Assembly (NCBI GenBank): GCA_900708905.1 | Contig: CAADRB010000035.1 | Coordinates: 396,229-460,228 of the forward strand | DNA: 64,000 nt | Source: Hymenolepis diminuta | Taxonomy: Eukaryota > Platyhelminthes > Cestoda > Cyclophyllidea > Hymenolepididae | Reading direction: 5' to 3' | Part shown: in pieces, positions 52,462 to 64,000 of the stretch | How the letters are laid out: each line of letters begins with the position of its first letter | How positions within the stretch are numbered: position 1 is the stretch's first letter | Notes under the pieces: model-generated | Database searches by the model: none | What the model was told of the DNA's origin: nothing | Seen by the model: the letters and a program-made list of their open reading frames with translations, nothing else | Translations under genes and position numbers: made by a program

Positions 52462-55400
52462 CTATTTATTAGGAACATTTTAGAGAAAGCGGTTACTGAT
52501 TTATTATAAGTAGAATGTGTTTACATACGTTGCGGCTGGGTCATATTCAGCCCATACGCGGATGAATTCCTCAAGGTGGTGTGAACCCAGAATAGAGGAA
52601 TCACGCGTTAAATAGTCGAAATTGTCCATAATAACAGCCACGAAGAGGTTCAGCATTAGAAATGTGCAGAGAAAGATGAAGGAGACAAAGTAGAGGTAAG
52701 TTCCAGCACTTCCGCAGTTATATCCACCAAGAAGACTTCCACCACCTGAAACACCGCTGCCATCCTCTTCATACTTTGCATTAGTACCAGTCATTACGGC
52801 GCAACGTTGAGGAAAATCACAGGATAGCATTAATTCCTGCCACGATTCCCCAGTTGAACACCTTCGTGGAAATAAACCCTTCTTTCGTTTTTATTTTCTA
52901 CTTCCGATTTAATGTAGGACTTATAATTAAAACTTACCGAAAAAGGAGAAGGAGTGCATTCCCGAATGTTCTAAAGTTGGTCTGTACCGTTATTTGGCTT
53001 GTAGGATCGTCCACTGCAATTGTCCCGAACACCTGAAAAAATGTCGCCTGTGATACAAATTGCATATCTATTGAGTTTTGGTCGGTGGTAAATATCAAAG
53101 AGGATCTGTAAAGGAAATCCCTCTAATTAGGGGATGCATTTTACTGATGATACTGAGTTTCCTACCCAAGGTCTAAATATGTGCCCGACTTTAATAGTCT
53201 CACGCTTCTTGATTACCATTAAGACCATTAGATCGACATTAAACGATCGGTAAAATTTTTTTATTGCAAAGACGAATTGGACATAAGCATGTGCAGCTTT
53301 CAATGTATTACAATTACCAAATGCATGGGAAAGTAAAATATGAAAATGTGTCCATTGGAAAGCGAGGATATCTCTGGAGCTCGAGTAGTAATTCGTGCCT
53401 CCTGTCTTATCTTCAGGGTGCTTGACAATTTCATTTATATTAGAGAATGGTTTCCATGACAATTCTATTGGTTTCCTGCACACTTGCGGAATAAAGAAGA
53501 GGATAACATATGAGGATTTCTTTTTGAAAAGTAAAATAATCTCAGGAGCTCGGGTTGTCGTTTGTGCCTATTTATTCTTAGGATCTTCAGGACACCTATG
53601 AAGTGCATTTAAGCTGGAGAATAGTTTCCAGACCAATTGTGGAAAATTGCACTGATTTTCGTGAGCAGAGATTTGAAGTCTCCTGTAATTTCATGGTCAC
53701 ATATTTAGCTATCTAGCTCCTGTATTTTCTGACACTAGAAAAAGCTGGTATCTGAAAGTGTGTCAGATTAAAGAATGGGTGGGATCTTTTAGTTTGAAAA
53801 AGGCTAGATTTGCAGCTTTGAAGCCAACTGAAACTTTTCATACTTGCAAGACTCATTGAGGTGTGCTCACTCAAGGTGAATAAATTTGAATTTATTTCAA
53901 TTTCTGTTTATCCGAAATGCTTCTGTGTTGTTTTAATTCATTGATCGAAATATTTGAGGTCGTTGGCTTTTAAATCATTCAGATTTTTGTATCACTTTCA
54001 AAAATAGACCAAAAGAACAACATTTTATTTAACCTGTTCGAAGGTAGAATTATCGAAATCTACCTCGTCTTTAGGATAATTTTATAGGAGAGGTCAAATA
54101 ATGGAAACTTCTCCTTGAATTCTGAGTAACCTATCAATTGATAAATTCACATAAACAGGTATTTCCAACCTAAACTATTTGACTCAATTATCTTCGTTTC
54201 CTCTCCCGAAACTAGTGTTGCAAGCATTTCCAAATTTCTTTTCGTCTCTTCAGTTCTCTCTCTTTTGACATTCAATCATCTCTTCTGAAGACATAAGTAT
54301 TTGTTGGCTATAAAATTGAGAGGGCAAAGACTCGATACCTACCGGGATAATCAGTGAATAGAAGCATAAAGTTATTGAATAAAATCAGTCATGAAACAGT
54401 TCTTATAAGAGAAGCTCACGGATGCTAAGAGGGTTTAGAGCTGTTTCTAAGTCATCATCCTTCTAATTTCTCATCGTCTTCACTTCACGACAAGGTAGAG
54501 AGTATAGGGGCAGGTCATTAGTAGAAATCTTTATGAACCCAAAGAGAGGGGTCATAGGATTTATAGGGAGATGCAGCGGCGTCACGTGTAGGTCTACAGA
54601 GCGGTATTTATACTTTGGGATTGAAGACAAACACACTGAGTCGGAAGAAGTCAAATGCTCAATCAGTCAGGACACACTGACTCAGCGAGGGAACAGAATT
54701 GAGCTCTCTGTATTTTATGATCAAGCTCAGGCCACCTGACCGTAAGCCATGATTAATATGTCGAGTCTCTGGTGCAAACGGAAACATAAGGTCAGACTGA
54801 CCGACAGTAGAGAAGTTTAGGAAATAAAGGACAGAATTTTCATGAAACAAATAGGAAAATTAGGAAGAAGTTTTACATCGAATAAGTTTTAATGAACGTG
54901 GTCACCTAATAACTACACATCATCCGCGGAAATCAGGGGCTTAATTCCCTGCTGTAACTCCAGCCTCCCATACAGAACTATCAGGTGTTATAAAACAACT
55001 TAGTAATTTATTTCAGTGGTTATTGTATGATCTTTCAACTTTCTGTGACCACCATTTCAACAATCAATCAAATTCTGCACAGCTGTTTACCGATGAAACG
55101 GTACCTGATTAAAAACTCGCCGAGTCCTGAAGAGCTGTAAACACTGCAGCATGAGTACCTTGTCGTCATCGTTGCCTTCCGCTGTAAATTTATTCATCAT
55201 TTTCAACGACTCCATCTATTAACCCCTCAGAAAGCCTGCCCTCTTCTCTCTTCGAGGATTTCTACTAATGAACCTGCTGGTTGCGGCCGTCTTTTCTTCA
55301 TTTTGCTGTTACTGTGAAGATTGACAGAACTTAGCGAGCGTAGCCTGCAGAATAGACATGGACTGAAATCAGTCGCTGTTGTTTCTTCACATGAATGAAA

Positions 55401-58400
55401 CCTTAGAATACTTCCGATTGATGTTCCGACATAGAAGGGATAATTCGAGTCACTCGTGCAACTCGAGCATGGCCTTGAAGTTAGCACACAAGCGTTTTTT
55501 TTTCGTTAGACGGCCGTCATATCTAATTAACTCCTGCGGCGATTGGCTGCTGTTCTGATATTTATGTGTCTATGGAGGATGCCATTGTTGGGCTTCGCCG
55601 GATTCTAATCGTTCCGAATCGCTAGCCCCTTTCTATAGTAGCTAAATTCAGACAGTGATTTTTCGTCTCAATCATAACTGATCATCCGATCGATCTCAGA
55701 CGACGTGTAGGTAAGCAAAAATTAGATCGTTGCATAGCCATAGCGTATTAGATGAACCATAGCTGTTTGAATTCAAAATTTGATTACGGCGCTCGAAGTC
55801 TTTACTGTTGTTCTTTCACATTACGAAGAAGTTGTAACAGACTAGAAAAAAATACAATTAGATCAGAATTTTATTGAATTACATCAGTGACGACTGACAC
55901 ACGAGTTGAGAGAAAACCAAAGAGTTATGAGCCTCCAGTGGGTAAAAGACTCGTGTGGCAGTAGGGTAACGATACGGCGAAGAGAGTGATATTTAGAGCG
56001 TCGCAGGTAATGGTGAGCAAAGATGTGTGATTTTGAGAAAACCCAATCCAGTCGGGTCGGATGGATTGAAAGACAGTCAACAAATCAAGTGAGGGTGACT
56101 CAGTAAAGTGACGGCACCCTGTGTCCTATATTGATGCGGTTCAGGTCTTGAGGACACAAGGGTCTTAAACGTCGAAATGGAAATATTAAGTGGGAAATAT
56201 TTAGAAAATATTTGTGAAAACGGTCATGAAGAAATGATTTTACATTAAAATCAAAAAACCATGTGCTTCAAGTTGTGAGAGAATAAAATAATTATCTCAC
56301 GACGAGCCATCTTAAAATACAAAAGGCTTTCCTAAGGATACTGGACAACATCGCTCTTTCCCCCAAGATCATAAACAAGTGATTTTAAATACCTTCTTTC
56401 TTGACTAAGAACCGACAACAACACGGTCGGTCAAACTGCGTATAATTAGAATCGTAATATCATTGTTACTTTCAGAAAATGAAATAAATATTATATAATT
56501 TTTAGTTTTATGCAGTAACTGAGATTGGTTAGCAGAAAGTGCTATAATCGATAAAGTGCGTGGGTGGAAAGGGGAGAAGATTCAAGAGGATACCGAGAAC
56601 AATGGAAAGTTACCAGGAAGTTTGCCTTCATGGGATTTTTGAATCTGGGTTGTACGACATTTACTAAATGGGTATCCCACGTTTCGAAATTCAAATTCGT
56701 CTTACTCGTCCACATGAATGCGGTAAATGCCTATCCACGATGCTCAATGCTTGTTAACCGCTTTTTAATCAAGAAGGGTAGGTCTTACCACTCCAGCCCA
56801 TTTTTTATTCCATTGACAAAATGATCCTAGATGATATGGCATTGAAGGATGAATCCCTTTTCTTCGAAATATTTTATCTTGCACCATCTCTAATCATCAC
56901 TAAATTTAATTATCTTTATANNNNNNNNNNNNNNNNTTTAACCTTTCCTGTGACCCCATGCACTCTATAGACCAACATCGTGTATCCTCAGTTGACCTAT
57001 TTCTCATCGAACGGAAAAGGTAAACATACCTCAGACAATAGTAGCAGACACCGTTAATTAACTCCGCTATTAACCAGTCTTGCCTGCACTGACCCTTCCT
57101 TTTTCCTACAATCATTTCGACCAATTAACCACACATACAACCGTATCCTTATGCGTGTCCTCACCCAAAGTCTCGATTATAAATAGCCTCCATCAGACAC
57201 ACGATAACACACACACCAAGGGACCCTACCTCGTCCAACGCCTATTTACATAGCTCCGTCCTTCTCCAATCTCCTATTTCTCTATTGAGACTCTGTACTG
57301 GACTNTATTCAATATAACCTGGTCAACGCAATCCTTCTGTTGTTTTCTTTTCATTTACTGTTAGCCATCTGCTGTTACATACTGGTGACCCTCAACAATC
57401 TGGCGGCTTTCAACAGATTGGTGACTCTGCCACTACAGCATATTACAAATATTAAAATATAAATTTTAAGTTATTAGAACTCCACAGGATTTCTGCCTGT
57501 TTATATAATTTTTCATTTTGATTTGGTCCTTTAATATGCTATTTAAAAATCACTTTATGTTATCATTTATTCTTTAAATAAACAAACCTGCATTCCCACA
57601 ATGGCATAGATAAAGAACAGCATTGCTATAAGCAAGCAAACGTAGGGAAGAGCCTTGAAGGACTGGATGAATGTCCACAAAAGAATTCGGATTGTGTACC
57701 CTTGACGTAGCATCTTCACCAATCGAGCTGCTCTGAACAATCGGAGAAAGCCCAAATTCAAGAATGAGGTGTCCTTAAATAATAATGAACGAGCATAAGA
57801 AAATTTGTCATTGCTACTTATTAATCATAAGTAGGTGCTACTCACCTGCGAACTTGTAACAAGTACATCAGTAATGCTCCCAATAACAGTAATGAAATCA
57901 AAGATATTCCATCTATCTCTAAAGTAGTTCTAAAACACATGAGATGGTTTAGAAATGTTAAATTTTGACCTACCCGCGGACCAAAAGCGAGTATTTTTAA
58001 AAGGCACTCTATAGTGAACATTCCGGTGAAAGCTGTATTGAGGTACATCAGGGATGCGCAATAGCTCTCGTAAGCTTTTGTATTGTCATCTGCTTCCAAT
58101 GTTGATAGAAGAGAATTTTCTGGTCTGTGATACTGGCAGAAGAAAAGGCAACCCTGTCATAAACTAGGTGCTCAAATTCTACATTAAGCAACAACTTTAA
58201 GTTACCTTCATCATGAGGATGAGCGTATTGAGCGCAATCATTGTCATAATGAAGTACTCGAATGGACCGGATACAACCAACTCCCAGATGCGGTACTTGA
58301 GGGACTTGGGATCTTCCGGCATATAACGACACAGTGGTCGAGCATGAATGGCAAAATCGATGCACTGCTTCTAAAAGTCAACATCATCAATAAATAATCG

Positions 58401-61400
58401 CTTGAATAATCCAGAAGGCGTCAAAGACTGCCACAATCATACCTGATTTTTGTCCAATTCATGATCCACAAGTTCATTTTCACCCTGCTCTTTGAAAGTA
58501 ATGATAATCAAAGCGACAAAAATATTAACAAAGAAGAACGGGAAGACAATGAAGAAGACCACGTAAAAAATTGCCACATGCTGGCGGTAGTCGGTTTTCG
58601 GTCCTCGGTTCACCTCAGTAGCATCTATGGAATTCTTCATGATACTATATAAAGGAAAATTCTTTGTTATAATTGCAGATTTTGTTTCTCCTTTAATACG
58701 CTTGCTTATCGTTTGAGCTTTAATATATTCGGATTCTTATATCTGACATAATTAGGTATTATTAAATTACATTTGAGCTAACAAGGAAACCGTTTTTTAA
58801 CATTAATTTAGAGTGCAAGAGCAGCATCATGGGATCCCTTTGATGAGAAACTCAGATTTTGTGACTCCTCCTTTATTAACGAGACAACCAGTGCGGCTGG
58901 TTGATGGAGGTACGTGGAGGGGTGTCGAACTGCGAGTTTTTACCTCGCAGACGAGCACTTTGACTGTTGTGCAACCGGTGTACCAGGTGGAATAGGAAAG
59001 AGGAGAGCAGTGAATTATTAATAAAATGGACAGAGACCTCTGCAAGAGGCAACTGAAGTCGGGATTAAAGATCGTCGAATGTCCCACTTCAAGATTATCC
59101 AATATAAAACCATACAATATTATATGATGGTAGTATAACACTAATTTGTCATTCGGCATGAAGTGTCACTTGCGGCAGTGTCTAGAACTGATAAGCTATT
59201 CTGTACATAATCTTTCAGTTAGATTGCAGAATAGTCCTTGAAATTTTTCTGTTAATCGAAGCTGTTTGAAACACAGACTGCATTTATATCTCCAGAATAG
59301 ATGCATTCAAGTTCTAGTCTGAATACCAGTTTGCGCCCTCCATCGAACGGTGCTCTGAACAACCTTTAATTTATTGTGATACATTTTACAGAAATTGGAA
59401 GTGAAGTGAAAATTAAATACTTTTAACCCGAGTGATATATTCAACTTATTGAACCGATAAAATAAACTCAATTGCATAGTAGTATTTCCAAACAAATATT
59501 TAAAAACTCACTCAGGCCACCCTTCTCCGGTCGTGACTGTGAATAGAGTAAGCATGGCATAGCCGATGTTATCATAGTTGAAGGCTCTTGCCGACCACAC
59601 TCTCGGACGGACTTCTGGAAGATCCGAATTCTCATAGGAGATGTAGTAACCTCTAGAAGGTTGCAAAAAGAAGACCATCAGAGTCAAAAGTGAATTATTC
59701 ATGGGACTTAGATGATACCCTATTAAATTACGATGGCCCTTTTTTAGATATCTCTTCTTGGCTATATTAATACAGTAAGCTGATGAACTCCTCTTCTCAA
59801 CAAATCGAAAGTAAAACAAGAAATGAAGCGGCGAGACCGACCCTTAATAACTTAATAATATCGGTAAAAAAGCAGTGAACACGAAAGACAAGCATTTGTC
59901 GCAATTCGGGAAATGAATCGCGAATTTGAGTTTTGGAACATGAACCTCCCGCCTCGTAAATACTATACAACCCGAGTCCAAAGCTCAATTTAAGCAAAAT
60001 TCCCCGATACCTTGACATTGCTCACTGTATCATTATGATCCCTCCACTTTATCATTCACTTAGCCTTCTTTTAACTGATTTTAGTTTCTTTCCACAAATA
60101 AAAATGTTGAAAAATTTTAATAATACTGTGAGTAAACGTAACAGTGACATAATAACATAGCACTTTTAATGACAAATCGAGGCCCTCTTTAGGAAGGTCT
60201 TTTTCCAGAACTTATCTTGAGTAAAGAGGAATCCCTCTAGTGAAAGACCTGAATAACACAATATGTCTGGGGGCCGCCATGAAGAATCAGCACGGTTTAT
60301 GCTTATAATCTCATCAGCCAATCAGAATGGAACGTTATTTAATCATCCAATCATGTTCTACCCTTTTTAAAATGACAGTGTAAATATGAAAATGCTCAGA
60401 TTCCCGTATGCATTAATTGGCATGCCTAAGAGTCATCGGTCATTAGTTATCCAATTCGCTGCATTTGAAATCGTTCTAAAACTTTATCGGTGATAAGTGT
60501 TTCCTGCGGTTAATGAAAAAAGTTAGGAAGTCGAAGTTTATATTTTAGGTGCACATAGACAGAATTTGTACCATTGTTCCCTCGTACACGGGATTATCAG
60601 TTATTGGCTTTGCATAAGCGAATAGACTTTCGTCCCTTTTGCAATTAATGGTTAATCAGGCAGCTGATCGCAATCACTAGAAGTATTTCCTTTGAGTTAA
60701 GAGAATTTCACCTTCTCGAAACTTGAAATATAGAACTATTAAACTCTATTCAAAATACATATATTTAGAAGGCAGTCTAGGTCATATCACCGACCTAATT
60801 AAATTGGTGCACATTGAATATTTGGAGTCCCTTCCTTTTCATATGTCAATTTGAAGTATTTTGCGCCGGTCTACAGAGCTAAAGATTGATTATTCAATGC
60901 CCATCGTTGCGCACCGAGTGATTCATCGATTAAGTCGGAATTCGAATTCCTCATCAGGGTTATACCCCTAAGCCCAAGATGAGTTCTAAAAAACGCTTTC
61001 AAACGTGGACTTGGGAGTTACAAGGTCAAATTACTTCCCAAGGTCACTGAGCAAAGTGTTGGATAGAGAGTCGATATTCTCCATTCACCGATAATAAGTT
61101 CACATCCTGCCATTCCTCTAGGTAATCAGGATTGTCTGTAAACTTTGACTACAGAGCCAGCATTAGCTTCACATATGCATACAGGAAATTGTTCAAAAGT
61201 ATTCTGGCTAAACAAGTGGAGACTGAATACTCCTCATTTATCCATAGAACGGTCGTTCCGCTTACACATCATTTCAGGAATCGAAGTACCCGAGGGAACA
61301 TTTTCACATATTAAAAAGGGCTCAGTTAGTGGCGGCTAGATATTAACTTCCCAATCAGAGCAACTCCGGCGTGACTGGCTTCTTTCAATGGGTGAAGTTT

Positions 61401-62166
61401 TACTATTAGCACCAACAAACGTTAAAACACTGCCGTATGGTCGTTTTGTAATAACTCAATATATAAATGTATCAGAGTATCCAAATGGTAACATTTTTAA
61501 GTAAAAAAAATGAAAATATGGGACTCACTGGCATTCTTCGCGTGTTTCTTTAGAGAGATCACTGCAAGCGAAGAACTTTCCCTGGAATAGTTGGACGGCT
61601 ACCACTCCGAACATAAGTTGGAAGAGAATGTAGACAATGAGAATATTGAAAACATTCTTCAACGAGCTCACAACGCAATCGAACACCGCCTAAATAAGTT
61701 AAATGAGAGCGCTCAAACTAAGAATATTTTCAACTCTAATCAATTAATAATAGTCCTGGCAATATACTTTTAATTTTGGAACTCGACGAATAGTTTTCAA
61801 AGGTCTCAAAACTCGTAGTACTCGCAGTGATTTGATGGTTCCTAAGTTTTTACTGAAAAGAAGAAGAATTTCAAATTAGATTAAATTTGATCAAAATTGA
61901 TCATTTCCTGAGGTTTTGAGCCATGAATAATTACCTCGCGGCTTTTCGGCTAACTCCAGTTCCACTGTCTGCCTGCCGACTGAAAAATAAAATTAGTTAG
62001 AAAATATTTCAATTCGAATGCAAAGTAAATAAAAGACTTTTGATAACGACGAAGAAACTCACTTGAAAAATGCTACTAGGGCACCTAAAACGACCACTGC
62101 ATCCAGAAAATTCCAGGGATCACGGAAGTAGGAATGCGGATGGAGAAATACACCTAAGTCGATTAG
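49517..62166 (-). CDS. Cav2-type voltage-gated calcium channel alpha-1 subunit, 3' part (partial)
   Basis: Nineteen exons join in one frame to 1,116 codons plus stop: 62166-62063, 61979-61935, 61852-61768, 61689-61529, 59652-59512, 58644-58443, 58370-58206, 58132-57974, 57929-57846, 57773-57588, 53032-52938, 52861-52529, 52461-52365, 52289-52079, 52009-51909, 51839-51796, 51713-51656, 51584-51263 and 50274-49517. They encode repeat III from S2, all of repeat IV, the EF-hand/IQ region and the cytoplasmic tail. The pore-forming alpha-1 subunit opens on depolarisation to admit calcium. [20 protein letters not shown] in IVS6, then TRDSSILG and [10 protein letters not shown], match Cav2 (N/P/Q) rather than Cav1 or Cav3. 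The filter glutamates of repeats III and IV are present. Repeats I and II lie beyond the right edge. The least certain parts are exons 16-19, which are poorly conserved but stay in phase. Confidence 0.93.
53356..53640 (+). repeat. imperfect tandem pair, units about 170 bp
   Basis: Blocks GGAGCTCGxGTxGTxxTTxGTGCCT, xTTCxGGxxxxT and GAGAATxGTTTCCA-GACAATT occur first at about 53376-53470 and again at about 53547-53635. In each unit a short open frame reads GARVV, so the unit may once have been coding. Family unknown. Confidence 0.5.
53600..53790 (+). repeat. diverged dispersed repeat, family D copy 2
   Basis: Counterpart of 25400-25610, same orientation. It overlaps the end of the second tandem unit, so D probably belongs to the same larger element. 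Confidence 0.4.
56850..57410 (+). mobile_element. LTR-like retroelement fragment, copy B
   Basis: Reverse-oriented counterpart of 1098-1690. TATAAATAG is at 57178-57186 and the primer-binding-like TGGTGACCCTC starts at 57383, 205 bp on, against 204 in copy A. The shared block after the TATA box includes AAGGGACCCTA, CTCGTCCAACGC and GAGACTCTGTACTGG. It sits inside a channel intron on the strand opposite the channel gene. The assembly gap falls in its 5' part. Confidence 0.55.
56921..56936. other. assembly gap (16 N)
   Basis: Sixteen undetermined bases, and one further n at 57305. Both lie in the LTR-like repeat, as expected where near-identical copies confuse assembly. Confidence 0.95.
58880..58990 (-). 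repeat. tRNA-derived SINE-like fragment, copy 4
   Basis: On the minus strand a good B-box (GCAGTTCGACACC) with an upstream tRNA-like head is followed by CCAGCCGCACTGGTTGTCTC. It lies in the intron between channel exons 5 and 6. Confidence 0.45.
59653..61528 (-). other. channel intron between IIIS5 and pore loop
   Basis: 1,876 bp, donor CCA|GTGAGT, acceptor CCTTCTAG. It includes a further weak tRNA-like stretch at about 60910-60960 (a GGAATTCGAATTCC block resembling a B-box, also a palindrome) and a CATCAGCCAATCAG block at 60315 that recurs in repeat family C. Confidence 0.8.
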
Positions 62167-62617
62167 CTAAAACAACAAAATGAATACAAGTAATGGCCTC
62201 CAATTTGTTGAAATGTTGTATTTTCCCATTTCCGCATTAACTTTGGAGAATGTATTTTCCGCAAGTTCTTGAAACATACTTGTGGGATATCAAGACGGCT
62301 GACGCCGCTGTGACAATTGGGAGTGCCGCTCATATGCTGACGTCTTTATCTTTATCTTGAGTTCCTCTCTATTTTAAAACTATCTCATTTTTCATCAGCC
62401 CGCATTCTTACACCTGTATGAAAGAGATATGTTAATACATCAGGCACCCCGGTTTTCTCATGCTGCATAAAGGCGCTTCTTTAGCACTTTCTCTCTCTCC
62501 GCCTCTAACTGTGCTTCAATCTCATCCCTTTCTCTCTCGCTTTTTCGTTTTCTTTATTCGAAGTACTTTGCTCTCTGCTTCCTTAATGCTCTTCCGTTTT
62601 ACCAAATCCAGAGAATA

Positions 62618-62621
<4 letters not shown>

Positions 62622-62650
<29 letters not shown>
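62622..62650. repeat. AT dinucleotide microsatellite
   Basis: 29 bases of uninterrupted alternating A and T. Confidence 0.98.
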
Positions 62651-62652
<2 letters not shown>

Positions 62653-62944
62653 TAGTAATTTATGAGTATTATAGAAGTGTAATCTCTTTCAACCATTTAT
62701 AAAACAACGTCATTGCATCTGGTCTGGAGATGCGTGCACAGACCTCTTCATGCTGACTGAAGCGAGGTTCAGTGATATTGACAAAGATACAAATACGTCT
62801 AAATACCAATATTAAAAGGAAAAATTTCCCAGCCAATTAGGATAAATGCTCACAAAAACCAACATTGTATCATGACTTGGTGGAAATAAGGCATCTCAGA
62901 GCTGGACTTACGAGAACTTAACACTTTAACACTTCCTCCTGTTG

Positions 62945-63010
62945 ACCAGAATTAACCGGAGCAGTTGGTCACCAATACTATTGGATGTGCGCTGATGAGC
63001 ACTGATCACA
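62945..63010 (-). repeat. tRNA-derived SINE-like fragment, copy 5
   Basis: On the minus strand CCAACTGCTCCGGTTAATTC, matching the tail of the other copies, preceded by CAGCGCACATCC where they have a tRNA-like head. The head itself is badly decayed. Confidence 0.3.
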
Positions 63011-64000
63011 TAATCTCTGTCTTTCTATGTGTGCTCTTTAACCACAGCGCCATCGGCTTACAAATGAATAAACTCGTTTCATCATCCACACGGCTTAATT
63101 CCTCTAATCTCAAAATCCTTTTCCTCCATTTCTTGCAGTGTCTTCGAATAAATCTGATAATATCAGTTTCAACTCCTGATCATGTTAATATTTTAAATAT
63201 AAACTGAGGGTTATTACTAGTTTTGTAAAAATAACAGTAATTTTACTCTGCTCTTTCTCCTTCGTTGTTCAACTCCCCTAGGTGACAAATTTGAATTCTT
63301 TTAACTCCGACAATCAGTTAAGTCTAAACTCCACCTCGATTTTCACGTCTGGGAGCTGGTTTAGTTATAACGAGAGTCTGGTGCAAAAGTGCTTTTCAAA
63401 TGCCACACACAAAGACAAGTCTGGCAAAATATAACCAACCGTGGTCATAGTAACAAGTGAGTATCAACAGGAAATAACTATTTGGCCTTAAAGGGACTTC
63501 ATGCTTTGTTTTTCTACAAATTATTGTATTTATTGAAAATTATTGTTTACAATAGTTGCAATCAACCTTAAATCTCTCACAATGTTTCACTTTTTGTTAC
63601 AAAATGAACTGAAGTGTAGCGCCTTTTCAAACAGTCAATTGATTTTACAGAAATAAAGATCAATAACGCAGTTATTTGAATCTGATTTGCTCCGATATTG
63701 GTACTCAATATTTAAAGTTGGCCAAATCAATTAAGTGCTGTATGCGCATGAATTTGGATCGGACTATATCCTTAGATCGTGCGTAATGTCAAAGTTGAGT
63801 CAAGTTAGAGAACCAGGGTTCACTTGCACACCATAGGGGGAATCTGTAAAAGTAAGGCTCCAGACCATTAGGTAAAGGGTGAATGTGCCAGATTATTGTC
63901 AGACAATCATTCGAGGGAAAGAAGTTAACAGTTGAAACACAAAATTACTGTGGTATCGTTTAGCAAAGGTGGCTTTAGAATAGGTCAGTTATAAAATTGG

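Larger units (their letters stand above)
53033..57587 (-). other. large channel intron (between visible exons 10 and 11)
   Basis: 4,555 bp with donor CAG|GTTTGT and acceptor TTTTTTCAG. It contains the tandem units at 53356-53640, repeat family D, LTR-like copy B and the assembly gap. Open frames inside (such as 55227-55487) have no recognisable product. Confidence 0.85.
52529..58370 (-). other. channel repeat IV, exons 7-12
   Basis: Residues 247-587. IVS1 begins after [16 protein letters not shown] and includes [19 protein letters not shown]. The IVS1-S2 loop and S2 are exon 8, S3 is exon 9, and S4-S5 is exon 10 with [16 protein letters not shown]. The pore loop spans exons 11 and 12; the filter reads STGESW with E481. 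A glycine-rich insert (509-522) sits between pore and S6. S6 is about 531-556. A 4,555-bp intron (53033-57587) separates S5 from the pore loop. Confidence 0.93.
58443..62166 (-). other. channel repeat III, exons 1-6 of the visible part
   Basis: Residues 1-246 of the partial protein. IIIS2-S3 contains [24 protein letters not shown]4 (51-78) has Arg/Lys every third position in [20 protein letters not shown]5 begins [20 protein letters not shown]. The pore loop ends [10 protein letters not shown], with E175 the selectivity glutamate; the aspartate is built across the exon 5/6 junction. IIIS6 runs [18 protein letters not shown] and continues into [10 protein letters not shown]. The intron between exons 4 and 5 is 1,876 bp and that between exons 5 and 6 is 867 bp; the others are short. 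Confidence 0.93.
62167..64000. other. channel intron running off the right edge
   Basis: On the minus strand the acceptor TTTTAG at 62167 marks the start of an intron longer than 1.8 kb. I looked for the exon with IIIS1-S2 and did not find it. A microsatellite and a SINE-like copy are listed separately; the rest is unremarkable. Confidence 0.6.

Noticed and set aside
55227..55487. 86-codon frame on - inside the large channel intron
   Set aside because: No known motif; the reading frame crosses sequence that looks repeat-derived, and splicing to the channel would break its frame.
62980..63010. CTGATGAGCACTGATCAC as a hammerhead ribozyme core
   Set aside because: No GAAA follows the would-be stem II and no stem I/III pairing was found.

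Overview
The window is AT-rich eukaryotic DNA with spliced genes (GT-AG introns of 48 to 4,555 bp), long gene-poor stretches and many decayed dispersed repeats. The protein set (a Cav2-type calcium channel, a mitochondrial phosphate carrier, two small double-LIM proteins), the compact introns and the base composition fit a parasitic flatworm, most likely a tapeworm. That placement is inference: no ribosomal or mitochondrial marker is present. A 16-base N run and one isolated n show a draft assembly.

Layout. 1-14,300 has no convincing gene: one LTR-like fragment (1098-1690), one possible orphan exon (4532-4617) and AT-rich sequence. 14,340-15,060 holds a complete two-exon LIM gene on +, with CCAAT and TATA boxes, a likely 5'-UTR intron and a poly(A) signal. 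About 15 kb of gene-free sequence with repeats follows. 29,950-30,700 holds a second LIM gene on + with the same architecture. 31-46.9 kb is gene-free but repeat-rich: solo-LTR-like copies, a ~950 bp inverted duplication of decayed coding sequence, and tRNA-like SINE fragments. 47,059-48,112 is a complete three-exon phosphate carrier gene on -. 49,517-62,166 is the 3' part of a Cav2-type voltage-gated calcium channel alpha-1 gene on -: 19 exons that join in one frame to give 1,116 residues, covering repeat III from S2, all of repeat IV, the EF-hand/IQ region and the C-terminal tail. Its 5' part lies beyond the right edge.

The genes do not form one pathway. The LIM genes are a paralogous pair in the same orientation, about 15 kb apart. 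The phosphate carrier supplies phosphate for mitochondrial ATP synthesis and lies 1.4 kb downstream of the channel gene on the same strand. The channel would carry presynaptic-type calcium current.

The most unusual material lies in the repeats. Two LTR-like copies have the same TATA-to-primer-binding-site distance (about 205 bp). Several families appear only as two or three diverged copies, and two of these look like relics of coding sequence. All repeat relations were found by eye.
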